Origin: JBIKVP01 sp044356745
GTDB taxonomy: Bacteria > Pseudomonadota > Alphaproteobacteria > Rhizobiales > Beijerinckiaceae
NCBI GenBank assembly: GCA_044356745.1
Contig: JBIKVP010000001.1
Location: 31,109-95,108 of the forward strand
Direction: 5' to 3'
DNA length: 64,000 bases
Shown here: positions 24,306-33,076 of the stretch, piece after piece
Numbering within the stretch: position 1 is the first letter of the stretch
Layout: every line of letters starts with the position of its first letter
Program-made: the position numbers and the translations under genes
The notes under the pieces: generated by a model
The model's input: only the letters and a program-made list of their open reading frames with translations
The model's database searches: none
Told to the model about the DNA's origin: nothing

Positions 24306-25996
24306 CAGACGATCTCCTCTAAAACGTCAGCTGATAATTCACGATAGCGGCGGTTTGTCTCAGGGCATTGCCATTCGCCCGCACGATCACTTTGCACCAT
24401 GCGCGCACCAAAATGCGACATCCAGCCGATGCGGCGTGCTGGAACACCTGCCATCAATGCAAAGTCAGGTACATCACCTGCGACAACAGCGCCCGCTGCA
24501 ATAAAGCTATATTGCCCTAAAGTATATCCGCATACGATCGTGGCATTCGCGCCAATCGTCGTGCCTTTTTTAACAAGCGTTGGACGATATTCTGATTTAC
24601 GCACAATTTCCGCACGTGGATTGTTCACATTCGTGAATACGCAAGAAGGGCCACAAAACACACCATCTTCAAGTGTGACACCTTCATAAATCGACACGTT
24701 GTTTTGCACTTTAACACCGTTGCCAATGGTGACTTGAGGGCCAATCACAACATTCTGACCAATTTTGCAGTTTTCACCAATCGTAACATCGCCCAAAATA
24801 TGACTGAAATGCCAAATATCTGTGCCTTTACCCAGTGTAACACCTGCATCAACGTAGGCGCTCTCGTGAATGCGTGTATGGGGATGCGTACCCACGACGC
24901 GGGGATTGGCAACGGGCACGTGAGACACTTGCGGAGATGCACCTTGTCCCGCTTTCATCGCAGCACTCGCACGCGCTAATACATTCAGCACACGCAACCC
25001 CTCAACGCCATCTGTGCGCGGTGTCTCTCCTGAAGCAATCGTTTGCACAAAATGCGTACATTCATTGCGTAAGGGTTCACTGCGTTCAAAAGGAATAGAT
25101 CTGGCTTCGCCCTTCACTTCAAGCGGCGCGCCATTCACCCAACTGACCGTATTGGCGTAATGCATAAGCTTATTGACGGGATCAGCCTGACTATCTTCAA
25201 AAACAATCATGCCCTTATCACCAACGACAACAAAGCGCTGTTCTTTAATCGGGTGAAGCCATGAGACAAACACATGACCCCGCACACCATTTTGAAATGT
25301 CATCTGCACATGGGCATGATCCGCGATATGAGGATTAAGCGTATTGGCGCCAAAAGCAGTAACATCAACAGGATCAGCACCCGTGAGCCCTAGAACCATC
25401 GATAAATCATGGGGACCAAGCGCCCAGAGCACATCTTCTTCTTGGCGCAGCTTACCCATCGCTAAGCGGTTGGAATAAATATATTGAATTTTGCCGATTA
25501 ACCCTTCAGCAATCACCTGTTTGAGTTTGATGTAAGCGGGATGATATTGTAGCAAATGTCCAACCATGAGCCGTAAATTAAGTTGTTGCGCCAGCGCATG
25601 AAGCTCTTCAGCATCTTTCACTTCTAAAGCAATCGGCTTTTCAACAAAGACATGCTTACCTGCAAGCAGCGCCTTTTTCGCAGCATCAAAATGCATCTCA
25701 GCCGGCAGCGCAATGGCAACACCATGAACCGTAGGGTCGCTTAAAACAGCATCAAATGCCACCGATTGCGCACCATGTTTTGCGACAAGTTCAGCAGCTG
25801 TGGCAGGATTATTTTCAACAATCGCACCTAAATTACCCATCTCGGCAAAATTGCGCACGAGATTTTTGCCCCAGTATCCGCCACCAATGACCGCGATGCG
25901 GACATCAACAGCCGTCAAAGACGGAGCCGGATTTTTTAACGTATTCTCGTTAATGACAGAAATAATCTCTTTGCGGGCAACTGATAGTGTCGTCAC
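24305..25996 (-). CDS. Fused WbpB-like oxidoreductase and WbpD-like N-acetyltransferase
   Basis: The 563-residue protein joins two enzymes. Residues about 30-370 are a Gfo/Idh/MocA oxidoreductase: VIGGGYWGKN for NAD, HVFVEKPIALEV with the catalytic-site EKP, and GHLLQYHPA. Residues about 375-545 form a left-handed beta-helix of hexapeptide repeats (VTLGKGTDIWHFSHILGDVTIG, NNVSIYEGVTL) ending AGVPARRIGWMS, as in WbpD. The first would oxidise C3 of UDP-GlcNAcA, the second would acetylate the 3-amino group. GTG 25994-25996 is preferred because AAGGA lies upstream; the longer frame adds an unconserved 27 residues. Confidence 0.88.
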   Translation of the reverse strand: MTTLSVARKEIISVINENTLKNPAPSLTAVDVRIAVIGGGYWGKNLVRNFAEMGNLGAIVENNPATAAELVAKHGAQSVAFDAVLSDPTVHGVAIALPAEMHFDAAKKALLAGKHVFVEKPIALEVKDAEELHALAQQLNLRLMVGHLLQYHPAYIKLKQVIAEGLIGKIQYIYSNRLAMGKLRQEEDVLWALGPHDLSMVLGLTGADPVDVTAFGANTLNPHIADHAHVQMTFQNGVRGHVFVSWLHPIKEQRFVVVGDKGMIVFEDSQADPVNKLMHYANTVSWVNGAPLEVKGEARSIPFERSEPLRNECTHFVQTIASGETPRTDGVEGLRVLNVLARASAAMKAGQGASPQVSHVPVANPRVVGTHPHTRIHESAYVDAGVTLGKGTDIWHFSHILGDVTIGENCKIGQNVVIGPQVTIGNGVKVQNNVSIYEGVTLEDGVFCGPSCVFTNVNNPRAEIVRKSEYRPTLVKKGTTIGANATIVCGYTLGQYSFIAAGAVVAGDVPDFALMAGVPARRIGWMSHFGARMVQSDRAGEWQCPETNRRYRELSADVLEEIV

Positions 25997-26141
25997 GAGG
26001 TCTTTTTCCTTTTTGAAACAGGAGGTAGAATGTCGTGCATCATACGAAAAAGTGATATTTAACGTAGCAATCAGCACACACTGACCGCACTCAATACGTT
26101 TGAAAATCTACGTATAACGTACAACGCCCAATGTACTTCCC

Positions 26142-27506
26142 TTAAGCCTTAATCACATGGGATCCTTTAACACCTGCCTTGGCACAAGCATTACGGGTAT
26201 CAATCACAAGTTTAGAGTGGCGTACTAATTCTTTGTAATCCACTTGATCATGATCAGTGGCGATCAGAACCGCATCAAAACCGCTAAGCACTTCGGGTGT
26301 CATGGCAACAGACGCACGCCCCGCGAGTGCGGCATGTTCGCGTGTCATCGGAATGACTGGAATGTGAGGATCATGATATTCTACATGCGCACCACGTGAC
26401 TCGATCAGCTCAATCAATTTGAGCGAAGGACTTTCGCGCATGTCATCAACATTCTTCTTGTAAGCAACACCACAAATCAGAATGCGCGCACCCGTAAGAC
26501 CTTTGCCAACAATGCGATCGACTGATTCCGCCAGTTTATTGACAACGACGTAAGGCATACGCGTGTTGATTTGCCCCGCCAACTCAATAAAGCGTGTCGT
26601 GATGTCAAATTCACGCGCTTTCCATGTCAAATAAAACGGATCAATCGGAATACAATGCCCACCTAATCCTGGACCAGGATAAAACGGCATAAAGCCAAAC
26701 GGCTTCGTTTTTGCAGCATCAATCACTTCCCAAACATCAACACCCATCGCCGCATAAACAACCTTCAGCTCATTAACGAGAGCAATATTGACGGCGCGAA
26801 AAATATTTTCGGTGAGTTTAACTGCTTCAGCCGTTGCCGTTGACGACACTGGAACTGTTTTGACAATTAATTCAGAATAAAGCGCTTCTGCCAAAGCCAG
26901 CGCATCAGCACCATCTCCGCCCACAACTTTTGGGATAGAGGCCGTGCCAAAATCAGGATTACCCGGATCTTCACGCTCTGGCGAAAACGCTAAGAAGAAA
27001 TCCACACCACTTTTAAGTCCTGATGACTCAAGAATTGGCTTCATGATTTCATCAGTTGTGCCCGGATATGTTGTAGACTCCAAAACCACGAGCTGACCAC
27101 GACGCAAGTAAGGAGCAATCGCACGCGCCGTATTTTCAACATACGATAAATCGGGCTCGCGATATTTATTCAAAGGGGTTGGAACAGCGATGAGAATGGC
27201 ATCAGGTTCTGCAAGGCGAGAAAAGTCAGCGGTAGCTTCAAAGCGGTTATCCTCACGGGCTTTTGCAATCGCGTCAGACGATATGTGCTTTATAAAGCTT
27301 TCTCCGCGATTAATCTGAGCAACACGCGGCGCATCAATATCAAACCCAAGAACTGGAAAGCCTTTGTGAGCGGCTGTAAGCGCAAGCGGAATTCCCACAT
27401 AGCCAAGACCAACGATACCAACAACAGCACGTTTTTCACGATAAGCTTCAATCAAATTGGCCACATTGAGAGGCTCTGTGACGACTTTCAAATGTGCTTT
27501 TTTCAT
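26142..27506 (-). CDS. wbpA: UDP-N-acetylglucosamine 6-dehydrogenase (WbpA-like)
   Basis: This nucleotide-sugar dehydrogenase oxidises C6 of UDP-GlcNAc to the uronic acid in two NAD-dependent steps. The N-terminal VGIVGLGYVGIPLAL binds NAD, FSPEREDPGN and PKVVGGD are family markers, and the catalytic Cys is in GPGLGGHCIPIDPFY. Length (454) is normal. It is the first gene of a minus-strand cassette with the fused WbpB-WbpD and WbpE genes, and supplies their substrate. The gap to the next gene is 145 bases, so an internal promoter is possible. Confidence 0.9.
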   Translation of the reverse strand: MKKAHLKVVTEPLNVANLIEAYREKRAVVGIVGLGYVGIPLALTAAHKGFPVLGFDIDAPRVAQINRGESFIKHISSDAIAKAREDNRFEATADFSRLAEPDAILIAVPTPLNKYREPDLSYVENTARAIAPYLRRGQLVVLESTTYPGTTDEIMKPILESSGLKSGVDFFLAFSPEREDPGNPDFGTASIPKVVGGDGADALALAEALYSELIVKTVPVSSTATAEAVKLTENIFRAVNIALVNELKVVYAAMGVDVWEVIDAAKTKPFGFMPFYPGPGLGGHCIPIDPFYLTWKAREFDITTRFIELAGQINTRMPYVVVNKLAESVDRIVGKGLTGARILICGVAYKKNVDDMRESPSLKLIELIESRGAHVEYHDPHIPVIPMTREHAALAGRASVAMTPEVLSGFDAVLIATDHDQVDYKELVRHSKLVIDTRNACAKAGVKGSHVIKA

Positions 27507-27693
27507 TTAAACCTGCTTACAAATACGGGGAATTTTTCCAAAAACAATGGGCTAACAATGATAAGTTGCCCTGTTTCAACCTCAATAAATCGTTAAAACA
27601 TCGTTAGTCTTTTGAGGATATTTCAACTTTATGTCAAGCCTAGGTGATCAATTCACCCCAATTCGACCTTCACATTCTGTAACAGACACGTCA

Positions 27694-27716
27694 CAAAAAA
27701 AGGCTCAATGAGCCTT
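27694..27716 (-). terminator. Terminator after the aquaporin gene
   Basis: AAGGCTC / GAGCCTT with a 3-base loop is followed on the minus strand by a run of seven T residues, 30 bases beyond the aquaporin stop. Confidence 0.75.
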
Positions 27717-27746
27717 CTTCTCTCTTGGGTATCAATTTGTTTATGA

Positions 27747-28451
27747 TTATTCGGCTTCAAGAACCCGATTTTTGAACAAAAATCCTGCTAAAAGTGCAGC
27801 AAGAGGGGGCACAATCAAAAAGAGCCAAACCTGTGCCAACGCTGTTCCACCGACATAAACTGCCGGAGCAAGTGAACGTGCAGGATTCAGCGAAACACCC
27901 GTGACATTGATAAACGTGAGAATAAGCACAGCAAGCGTTAAACCAATCACAAGACCAGCAACAGGTGTTGTACCCGCTTTTGAGGTCGCACCTAAAATGA
28001 CAACCATGAAGATGAATGTAGCGACAAATTCAACAATTAAAGCTGAGAGAAGTGAATATTGCCCCAGATAACCCGCACCCCAACCTGTTTGAGCAAGACC
28101 TTGCGCTTGAATATCATATCCACCTGCTTTTCCTGACAAAATTAACGCCAGAAAGCCAGCACCAATAAAGGCTCCAACAATTTGTGATGCGATGTAACCA
28201 GGCACATCGCTTGTCGGCAAACGTCCCGCTGCCCATGCGGCAATTGTAACAGACGGATTAAGGTGACATCCCGAAATCGGGCCAAGCGCATAAGCCATAC
28301 CTGTCACTGCTAATCCGAATGCAAGCGCAATCGGCAGAGTATTAATGGCGTTTTGCGGTAGGCCTGCGCCATAACCGCCGATAACGACAGCACCACAGCC
28401 AATGAGAACGAGAACAGCTGTTCCCAAAGCCTCAGCAAAATACTTTTTCAT
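27747..28451 (-). CDS. Aquaporin (MIP family) with an AqpM-like filter
   Basis: This 234-residue channel has six membrane helices and the two half-helix loops: GCHLNPSVT (65-67 NPS instead of NPA) and VSLNPARS (189-191 NPA). By alignment with E. coli AqpZ the aromatic/arginine filter is F45, I177, V186, R192, where AqpZ has Phe, His, Thr, Arg. The Ile in place of His is a feature of the archaeal AqpM and widens and greases the pore. Transport of water plus small neutral solutes is likely. A terminator follows and the ATG is preceded by AAGGAAA. Confidence 0.88.
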   Translation of the reverse strand: MKKYFAEALGTAVLVLIGCGAVVIGGYGAGLPQNAINTLPIALAFGLAVTGMAYALGPISGCHLNPSVTIAAWAAGRLPTSDVPGYIASQIVGAFIGAGFLALILSGKAGGYDIQAQGLAQTGWGAGYLGQYSLLSALIVEFVATFIFMVVILGATSKAGTTPVAGLVIGLTLAVLILTFINVTGVSLNPARSLAPAVYVGGTALAQVWLFLIVPPLAALLAGFLFKNRVLEAE

Positions 28452-28632
28452 AAGTCATATTTCCTTTTAAATGATAGACATCCGCATCAGAAATCAATGA
28501 TGTGACACACGCAAGACAAACTATCAGAATACGCGAAGATCAAGGCGGGTTATCCAAAAGAAATTAAATTTTTTTTGTTTTTAAACGCATGAAATACGTT
28601 ACGAAAATGCGCACATCATAGGTTTGAGAAAT

Positions 28633-29550
28633 ATGCCTGAATTACCTGAAGTGGAAACTGTACGCCGTGGTCTTGCACCTGTAATGGAAGGTGCAATGAT
28701 TGCGTGCGTTGATCTACGCCGAAACACTTTGCGCTACCCTTTTCCAGAAAATTTTAAGCAGCGACTTGAGGGGGCATCTATTCGTATCGTTTCACGACGT
28801 GCCAAATACATTCTGGTGTTTGCTAAGCAACCAGATAGTTTGAAAGAAGAGGTTTTAATTCTGCATCTTGGCATGAGCGGACGTTTTAAAATTATTCCCT
28901 CTCAAAACGGCAATGCAGCAACCGATTTTGACGCGGCTTTTCATCATTCACAGGCGACATATGACATACATGATCACGTTATCTTTCATCTAAGCAGTGG
29001 TGTCAGAATTGTTTACAACGATGCGCGTCGCTTTGGATTTATGGATCTTGTTGCAGCCGATGATTATGAAAACAGCCCATACCTTAAACGCCTTGGTTTA
29101 GAGCCTCTCTCAAATGCGATGAATGCAGATGCGCTCGCAAAGCTTTTTTACAAGCGTAAAACATCTCTTAAAGCGGCCTTACTTGATCAGCGCTTTATTG
29201 CAGGTTTAGGCAACATTTATGTGTGCGAGGCATTATTTCGCGCGCATCTTCACCCAAATGATCCCGCATCAATTTTAGCAAATGAACACAGCTTACCCAC
29301 ATCAGCGGCGGAGCGTTTAGCACCCGTGATCGTTGACGTTCTCAAAGAAGCTGTTGAAGCAGGCGGATCAACGCTGCGTGATTTCGCGCATACAGATGGT
29401 GCGATGGGATACTTCCAACATGCGTTTCAGGTATATGACCGTGAAGGCAAACCGTGTGTCAGAGACGGTTGTCAAAGTCACATAAAACGTATGACACAAA
29501 ACGGACGCTCAACGTACTTTTGCGCACTTTGCCAGACGGAAGAGGCTTAA
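28633..29550 (+). CDS. mutM: Formamidopyrimidine-DNA glycosylase
   Basis: MutM removes oxidised purines such as 8-oxoguanine and cuts the abasic site. The start at 28633 is required, since after Met removal Pro2 is the catalytic nucleophile (MPELPEVETVRRG). The HLGMSGRF and the QRFIAGLGNIYVCEALF helix-two-turn-helix are present, and a C-terminal zinc finger has C-x4-C (CVRDGC) and C-x2-C (CALC). The 305 residues include a modest insertion at about 95-115. It ends 2 bases from the 3' end of the convergent gcrA. Confidence 0.95.
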   Translation: MPELPEVETVRRGLAPVMEGAMIACVDLRRNTLRYPFPENFKQRLEGASIRIVSRRAKYILVFAKQPDSLKEEVLILHLGMSGRFKIIPSQNGNAATDFDAAFHHSQATYDIHDHVIFHLSSGVRIVYNDARRFGFMDLVAADDYENSPYLKRLGLEPLSNAMNADALAKLFYKRKTSLKAALLDQRFIAGLGNIYVCEALFRAHLHPNDPASILANEHSLPTSAAERLAPVIVDVLKEAVEAGGSTLRDFAHTDGAMGYFQHAFQVYDREGKPCVRDGCQSHIKRMTQNGRSTYFCALCQTEEA

Positions 29551-29552
29551 AT

Positions 29553-30104
29553 TTAACTCGCCACCATTTTGCGTTCGCGACGACGCTCAGAGGAAGGTTG
29601 ATAAGCAATTTTACAGTGATAAGTACAGTAGGGCGAACTACCGTCAGATTTTGCCCCACAATAACGGAAGTCAGGGGTTGTCGGATCACCCATTGGCCAA
29701 CGACACATGGATTCACGCAGCTCCATAATCGTCACGCGCTCAGACATCGGCACAACAACATTTTCAACGGGTGCTGCTTGAGGCGCTGCATCAGGGGACG
29801 CTTGTGGTGATGCATCCATTTTTAGCGCTGCATTGCCTTGCGTGCCACCACCTGATGCACCCCGATGTTGAGTTGGGCGGCTCGAGAGACGATGAGGTGA
29901 TGAAGGCTTGCGAACAGGCTGGCGTGCAACTGTCGATGTTGTGCTCTTAGCGCGTCCTGATAATCCCAGACGATGCACTTTTCCAATCACTGCATTGCGC
30001 GTCACACCGCCCATTTCAGCAGCAATCTGGCTGGCACTTAAACCATCCGTCCAAAGCTTTTTAAGCAACTCAACACGTTCATCGCTCCAGGTCGTATCGC
30101 TCAT
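29553..30104 (-). CDS. gcrA: Cell-cycle regulator GcrA
   Basis: GcrA binds sigma-70 holoenzyme and acts at promoters methylated by CcrM in Alphaproteobacteria. The N-terminal 45 residues hold the helix-turn-helix with TWSDERVELLKKLWTDG, SASQIAAEMGG and TRNAVIGKVHRLGLSGR. A long low-complexity linker leads to the C-terminal sigma-binding part (SMCRWPMGDPTTPDFRYCGAKSDGSSPYCTYHCKIAYQP shortened here for description), with Cys residues typical of the family. Its presence supports the alphaproteobacterial origin. Length 183. Confidence 0.95.
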   Translation of the reverse strand: MSDTTWSDERVELLKKLWTDGLSASQIAAEMGGVTRNAVIGKVHRLGLSGRAKSTTSTVARQPVRKPSSPHRLSSRPTQHRGASGGGTQGNAALKMDASPQASPDAAPQAAPVENVVVPMSERVTIMELRESMCRWPMGDPTTPDFRYCGAKSDGSSPYCTYHCKIAYQPSSERRRERKMVAS

Positions 30105-30529
30105 TCGGCTCTCCTGAGGGGCATTAACATGTCCCGTAACACAACTGAAAATTCGTTAACACATTTTAATCAATGACCCTTGATGGATAGGCATTCTCAC
30201 GCACAAGCGCAACACAAGATCATGCAAAAACGTCGCTACCCCTGTGGACATTCTTAAAAAATATTTAACACGAAGGATACAGAACACACTTATTAGATAC
30301 TACATGTAGTATGTTAATGCTATTAAATCCACAATAAAACGATATTTTCAAGGGCTAGAGTGGTTTTAAAGATGCAAATAACACAACGTGTCGCATCCGA
30401 GCTTGTTCCAACAATTTTTAATCGTATTAAGAGAGATGTCAGCCTTTAAAAACATATGAAAATACACTGCTTGCACTTGTGAAATGATGTGTTACTATCA
30501 GATTTAGTCGAGCTTGAGGAGCGCACAGC
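30105..30529. other. 425-base gap upstream of gcrA
   Basis: This region must hold the gcrA promoter (leftward) and the promoter of the small ORF at 30530 (rightward). It contains a perfect 16-base palindrome at 30297-30312. I saw no GANTC site close to the gcrA start by eye, and no larger gene is supported. Confidence 0.5.
30297..30312. promoter_or_regulatory. Perfect 16-base palindrome, possible operator
   Basis: ATACTACATGTAGTAT is self-complementary over its full length and lies in the long divergent gap between gcrA and the small ORF. It resembles a dimeric regulator site, but no regulator can be assigned. Confidence 0.35.
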
Positions 30530-30706
30530 GTGTTAGACAAAGTTTTAACGATGTCTCGTTCGTTTTTAAAAGCGATAACGTCTTTAATGCCGCATGTACG
30601 CGATGGAAACGAACAGACCAGCCATTCTTACGCACGTGTGCGTGCTGTGACACGCCATGAATTGATGCATGAGCGACTTCGTCGCAAACACCTTCGCAAC
30701 CTCTAA
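30530..30706 (+). CDS. Small basic protein, unrecognised
   Basis: A 58-residue frame opens with GTG at 30530, with GAGGA 9 bases upstream, and reads LDKVLTMSRSFLKAITSLM, a short polar link, then YARVRAVTRHELMHERLRRKH. The second half is strongly Arg/His-rich and probably one basic helix. The codons look like those of the neighbouring genes and the start signal is good, so I consider it likely real. Its stop codon lies inside the left arm of a hairpin at 30700-30741. I do not recognise a family. Confidence 0.5.
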   Translation: MLDKVLTMSRSFLKAITSLMPHVRDGNEQTSHSYARVRAVTRHELMHERLRRKHLRNL

Positions 30707-30741
30707 AAGCCTCAAGGGCGTGTAGCCTCGGTTTTTAGAGG
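30700..30741 (+). terminator. Hairpin overlapping the stop of the small ORF
   Basis: CCTCTAAAA (30700-30708) pairs perfectly with TTTTAGAGG (30733-30741) around a 24-base interior. The arm contains the TAA of the small ORF. It lacks a downstream T run, so it may protect a 3' end rather than terminate. Confidence 0.4.
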
Positions 30742-30906
30742 ATAAAGTTCTCCCCTACAGTGCATTGCCTGAGTGGATTGAACATATTTTAAGTGTGCAA
30801 CATCAATAAACCTTCAGCTTTTTTGTGATAAGCTCATTTGGCAAGAGAGAATGCTTTATGTCAGGATCGAACACCAAAAAGCGCATGATTATAGGATTAT
30901 AAGGCG

Positions 30907-32478
30907 ATGTCCTCCTCACAGCCCCCCATGATATCACCACGCGATTTGAACCGCGTCATTATCTTTGACACGACTTTACGTGACGGAGAGCAATCTCCGG
31001 GTGCAACAATGACACTTGATGAGAAAATTGAAGTTGCTGAATTGCTTGATCGTATGGGTGTCGATGTCATTGAGGCAGGATTTCCGATTGCATCTAATGG
31101 CGATTTTGAAGCTGTCTCAGAAATTGCCTCACGCATTAAAAAAGCAACCGTTTGCGGCTTGGCACGAGCCGGCGATAAAGACATTGATCGGGCGGGAGAA
31201 GCCCTTAAAAAGGCAAAGCGTGGACGTATTCACACGTTCATTTCGACATCAGCCCTGCATATGAAATACAAATTGCAAAAATCTCCTGATGAAGTTTTGG
31301 AGATGGTGATCCGCTCCGTCACACGTGCACGCAATCATGTGGAAGATGTCGAATGGTCAGCAGAAGATGGCACACGCACAGAACATGATTTTTTATGTCG
31401 CTGTGTAGAAGCAGCCATTAAGGCGGGAGCAGCAACAATTAATATTCCTGATACAGTTGGATATACCGTGCCAGAGGAATATTTTAACCTGATTACAATG
31501 TTACGCAACAGCGTCCCAAACAGTGATAAAGCAATTTTTTCAGTACATTGTCATGATGATCTGGGCATGGCCGTGGCAAATTCCCTTGCAGGGGTTAGAG
31601 CCGGCGCCCGACAGATTGAATGCACGATTAACGGTATTGGCGAGCGTGCAGGCAATGCGGCTCTAGAAGAGGTCGTGATGGCCATGCGCACCCGTCATGA
31701 TGCGATGCCTTTCACAACGGGAATTGAAACAACGCTTCTGACCAAAGCCTCAAAACTTGTCTCGTCAGCAACCTCATTCCCCGTGCAGTATAACAAGGCG
31801 ATTGTCGGGCGTAATGCATTTGCTCATGAGAGCGGCATTCATCAAGACGGTATGCTCAAAAATACGCAGACATATGAAATCATGACACCTGAAAGCGTGG
31901 GCGTATCAAAGACATCGCTTGTGATGGGCAAACATTCTGGACGTAATGCGTTTCGCGCGCGTTTATCAGAATTGGGATACGCACTCAATGACAATCAGCT
32001 TGATGAGGCGTTTGTGCGCTTTAAAGAGCTTGCCGATCAGAAGAAAGAGATTTTCGATGAAGATCTTGAAGCGTTGGTTGATGAAAATCTGGCGACAGCT
32101 AAAGATCGTATGAAAGTGCTTTCCTTGCTTGTTGTCGCAGGCACGATGGGGCCACAGATTACAACATTGACTCTGGAAATTGATGGTATTCATAAAACAG
32201 TTCAGGCACAGGGCAATGGCCCAGTCGATTCCACTTTTAACGCCATTAAAGCACTTGTGCCTCATGACGCGAGGCTTGAGCTTTATCAGGTTCATGCGGT
32301 GACACAAGGCACGGATGCACAGGCAGAAGTGTCTGTGCGTTTAAGCGAAAACGGTAAAATGGTGACAGGAAAAGCCGCTCACCCTGATACTCTCGTCGCA
32401 TCGGCAAAAGCATATTTATCTGCGCTCAATAAATTATTGCTCAAGCGTGATAAATTGCACGCCCATGCGGCAGAATAA
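30907..32478 (+). CDS. leuA: 2-isopropylmalate synthase
   Basis: LeuA condenses acetyl-CoA and 2-ketoisovalerate in the first committed step of leucine synthesis. The TIM-barrel part has FDTTLRDGEQSPGATM near residue 19, EDGTRTEHDFL, and the metal-binding HCHDDLGMAVANSLAGV. The C-terminal LeuA dimer domain that binds leucine for feedback inhibition occupies about 395-520. At 523 residues it is the long LeuA1 form. No leucine-rich leader peptide precedes it. Confidence 0.95.
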   Translation: MSSSQPPMISPRDLNRVIIFDTTLRDGEQSPGATMTLDEKIEVAELLDRMGVDVIEAGFPIASNGDFEAVSEIASRIKKATVCGLARAGDKDIDRAGEALKKAKRGRIHTFISTSALHMKYKLQKSPDEVLEMVIRSVTRARNHVEDVEWSAEDGTRTEHDFLCRCVEAAIKAGAATINIPDTVGYTVPEEYFNLITMLRNSVPNSDKAIFSVHCHDDLGMAVANSLAGVRAGARQIECTINGIGERAGNAALEEVVMAMRTRHDAMPFTTGIETTLLTKASKLVSSATSFPVQYNKAIVGRNAFAHESGIHQDGMLKNTQTYEIMTPESVGVSKTSLVMGKHSGRNAFRARLSELGYALNDNQLDEAFVRFKELADQKKEIFDEDLEALVDENLATAKDRMKVLSLLVVAGTMGPQITTLTLEIDGIHKTVQAQGNGPVDSTFNAIKALVPHDARLELYQVHAVTQGTDAQAEVSVRLSENGKMVTGKAAHPDTLVASAKAYLSALNKLLLKRDKLHAHAAE

Positions 32479-32506
32479 TTTTTAAAGTACGCTTGAGGGT
32501 CAGATT

Positions 32507-33076
32507 GTGGGAGCAGCGAAACAGCGTAAATTAGCAGGAGCGCGCATCAGTTACTGCCGCTCATGCACCTTATGCTGCACGCTTCCCACGATAGAAGCGC
32601 TTAATAAACCTGCTTACCAACCCTGCTGCCATCTCAAAGATTCAGGCTGCGCTTTATTCGGTCATGAAGCACGCCCTCAAACATGCATCGCTTACACATG
32701 CGCTTACCTGAGTAAACGTTTGGGCGAAACGATTGCTCTTGAGGGTACACACGATGTGCCTCACCCTAGTGATTGCGGTGCATATTTTCACATTCATACA
32801 ACACACAATCAAACACATGAGAAAACGATTTTTGTCTTCGTTGACCCCGCTAAGCCAGAGCGCTGGAAACAATCACGCCTGATTGACATCTTCCGCCTTG
32901 CCCTCACACAAGGCATCAGCCTTTTTATTACAGATCGTGGACGCACGATGTTGATTAAACAACCCCATATTTTTGAAGGCGTTTTAACACAGGATATGGT
33001 AGATTATGCAGATCGTGAAGGACATCCGCGTGATATTCCTTCCTATGATCCAGCAACCTTAAGCAGCAGCCTGTGA
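32507..33076 (+). CDS. Cysteine-rich YkgJ-type (CxxCxxCC) protein
   Basis: The 189-residue protein begins with GTG and has an N-terminal Cys cluster: CRSCTLCC at 18-25, then CCHLKDSGC and RPQTCIAYTC. This fits the YkgJ-like family, thought to chelate iron or zinc. The C-terminal half (FVFVDPAKPERWKQSRLIDIF) has no known function. It starts 28 bases after leuA on the same strand, and its last 18 bases overlap the convergent metallophosphoesterase gene. Confidence 0.8.
   Translation: MGAAKQRKLAGARISYCRSCTLCCTLPTIEALNKPAYQPCCHLKDSGCALFGHEARPQTCIAYTCAYLSKRLGETIALEGTHDVPHPSDCGAYFHIHTTHNQTHEKTIFVFVDPAKPERWKQSRLIDIFRLALTQGISLFITDRGRTMLIKQPHIFEGVLTQDMVDYADREGHPRDIPSYDPATLSSSL

Noticed and set aside
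23133..25996. GnnA/GnnB pair for lipid A diamino sugar
   Set aside because: The oxidoreductase is fused to a WbpD-type acetyltransferase and a UDP-GlcNAc 6-dehydrogenase stands beside it, which fits the uronic acid route better.
30850..30906. Leader peptide controlling leuA
   Set aside because: The short frame before leuA has no run of leucine codons and no alternative stem-loops typical of attenuation.
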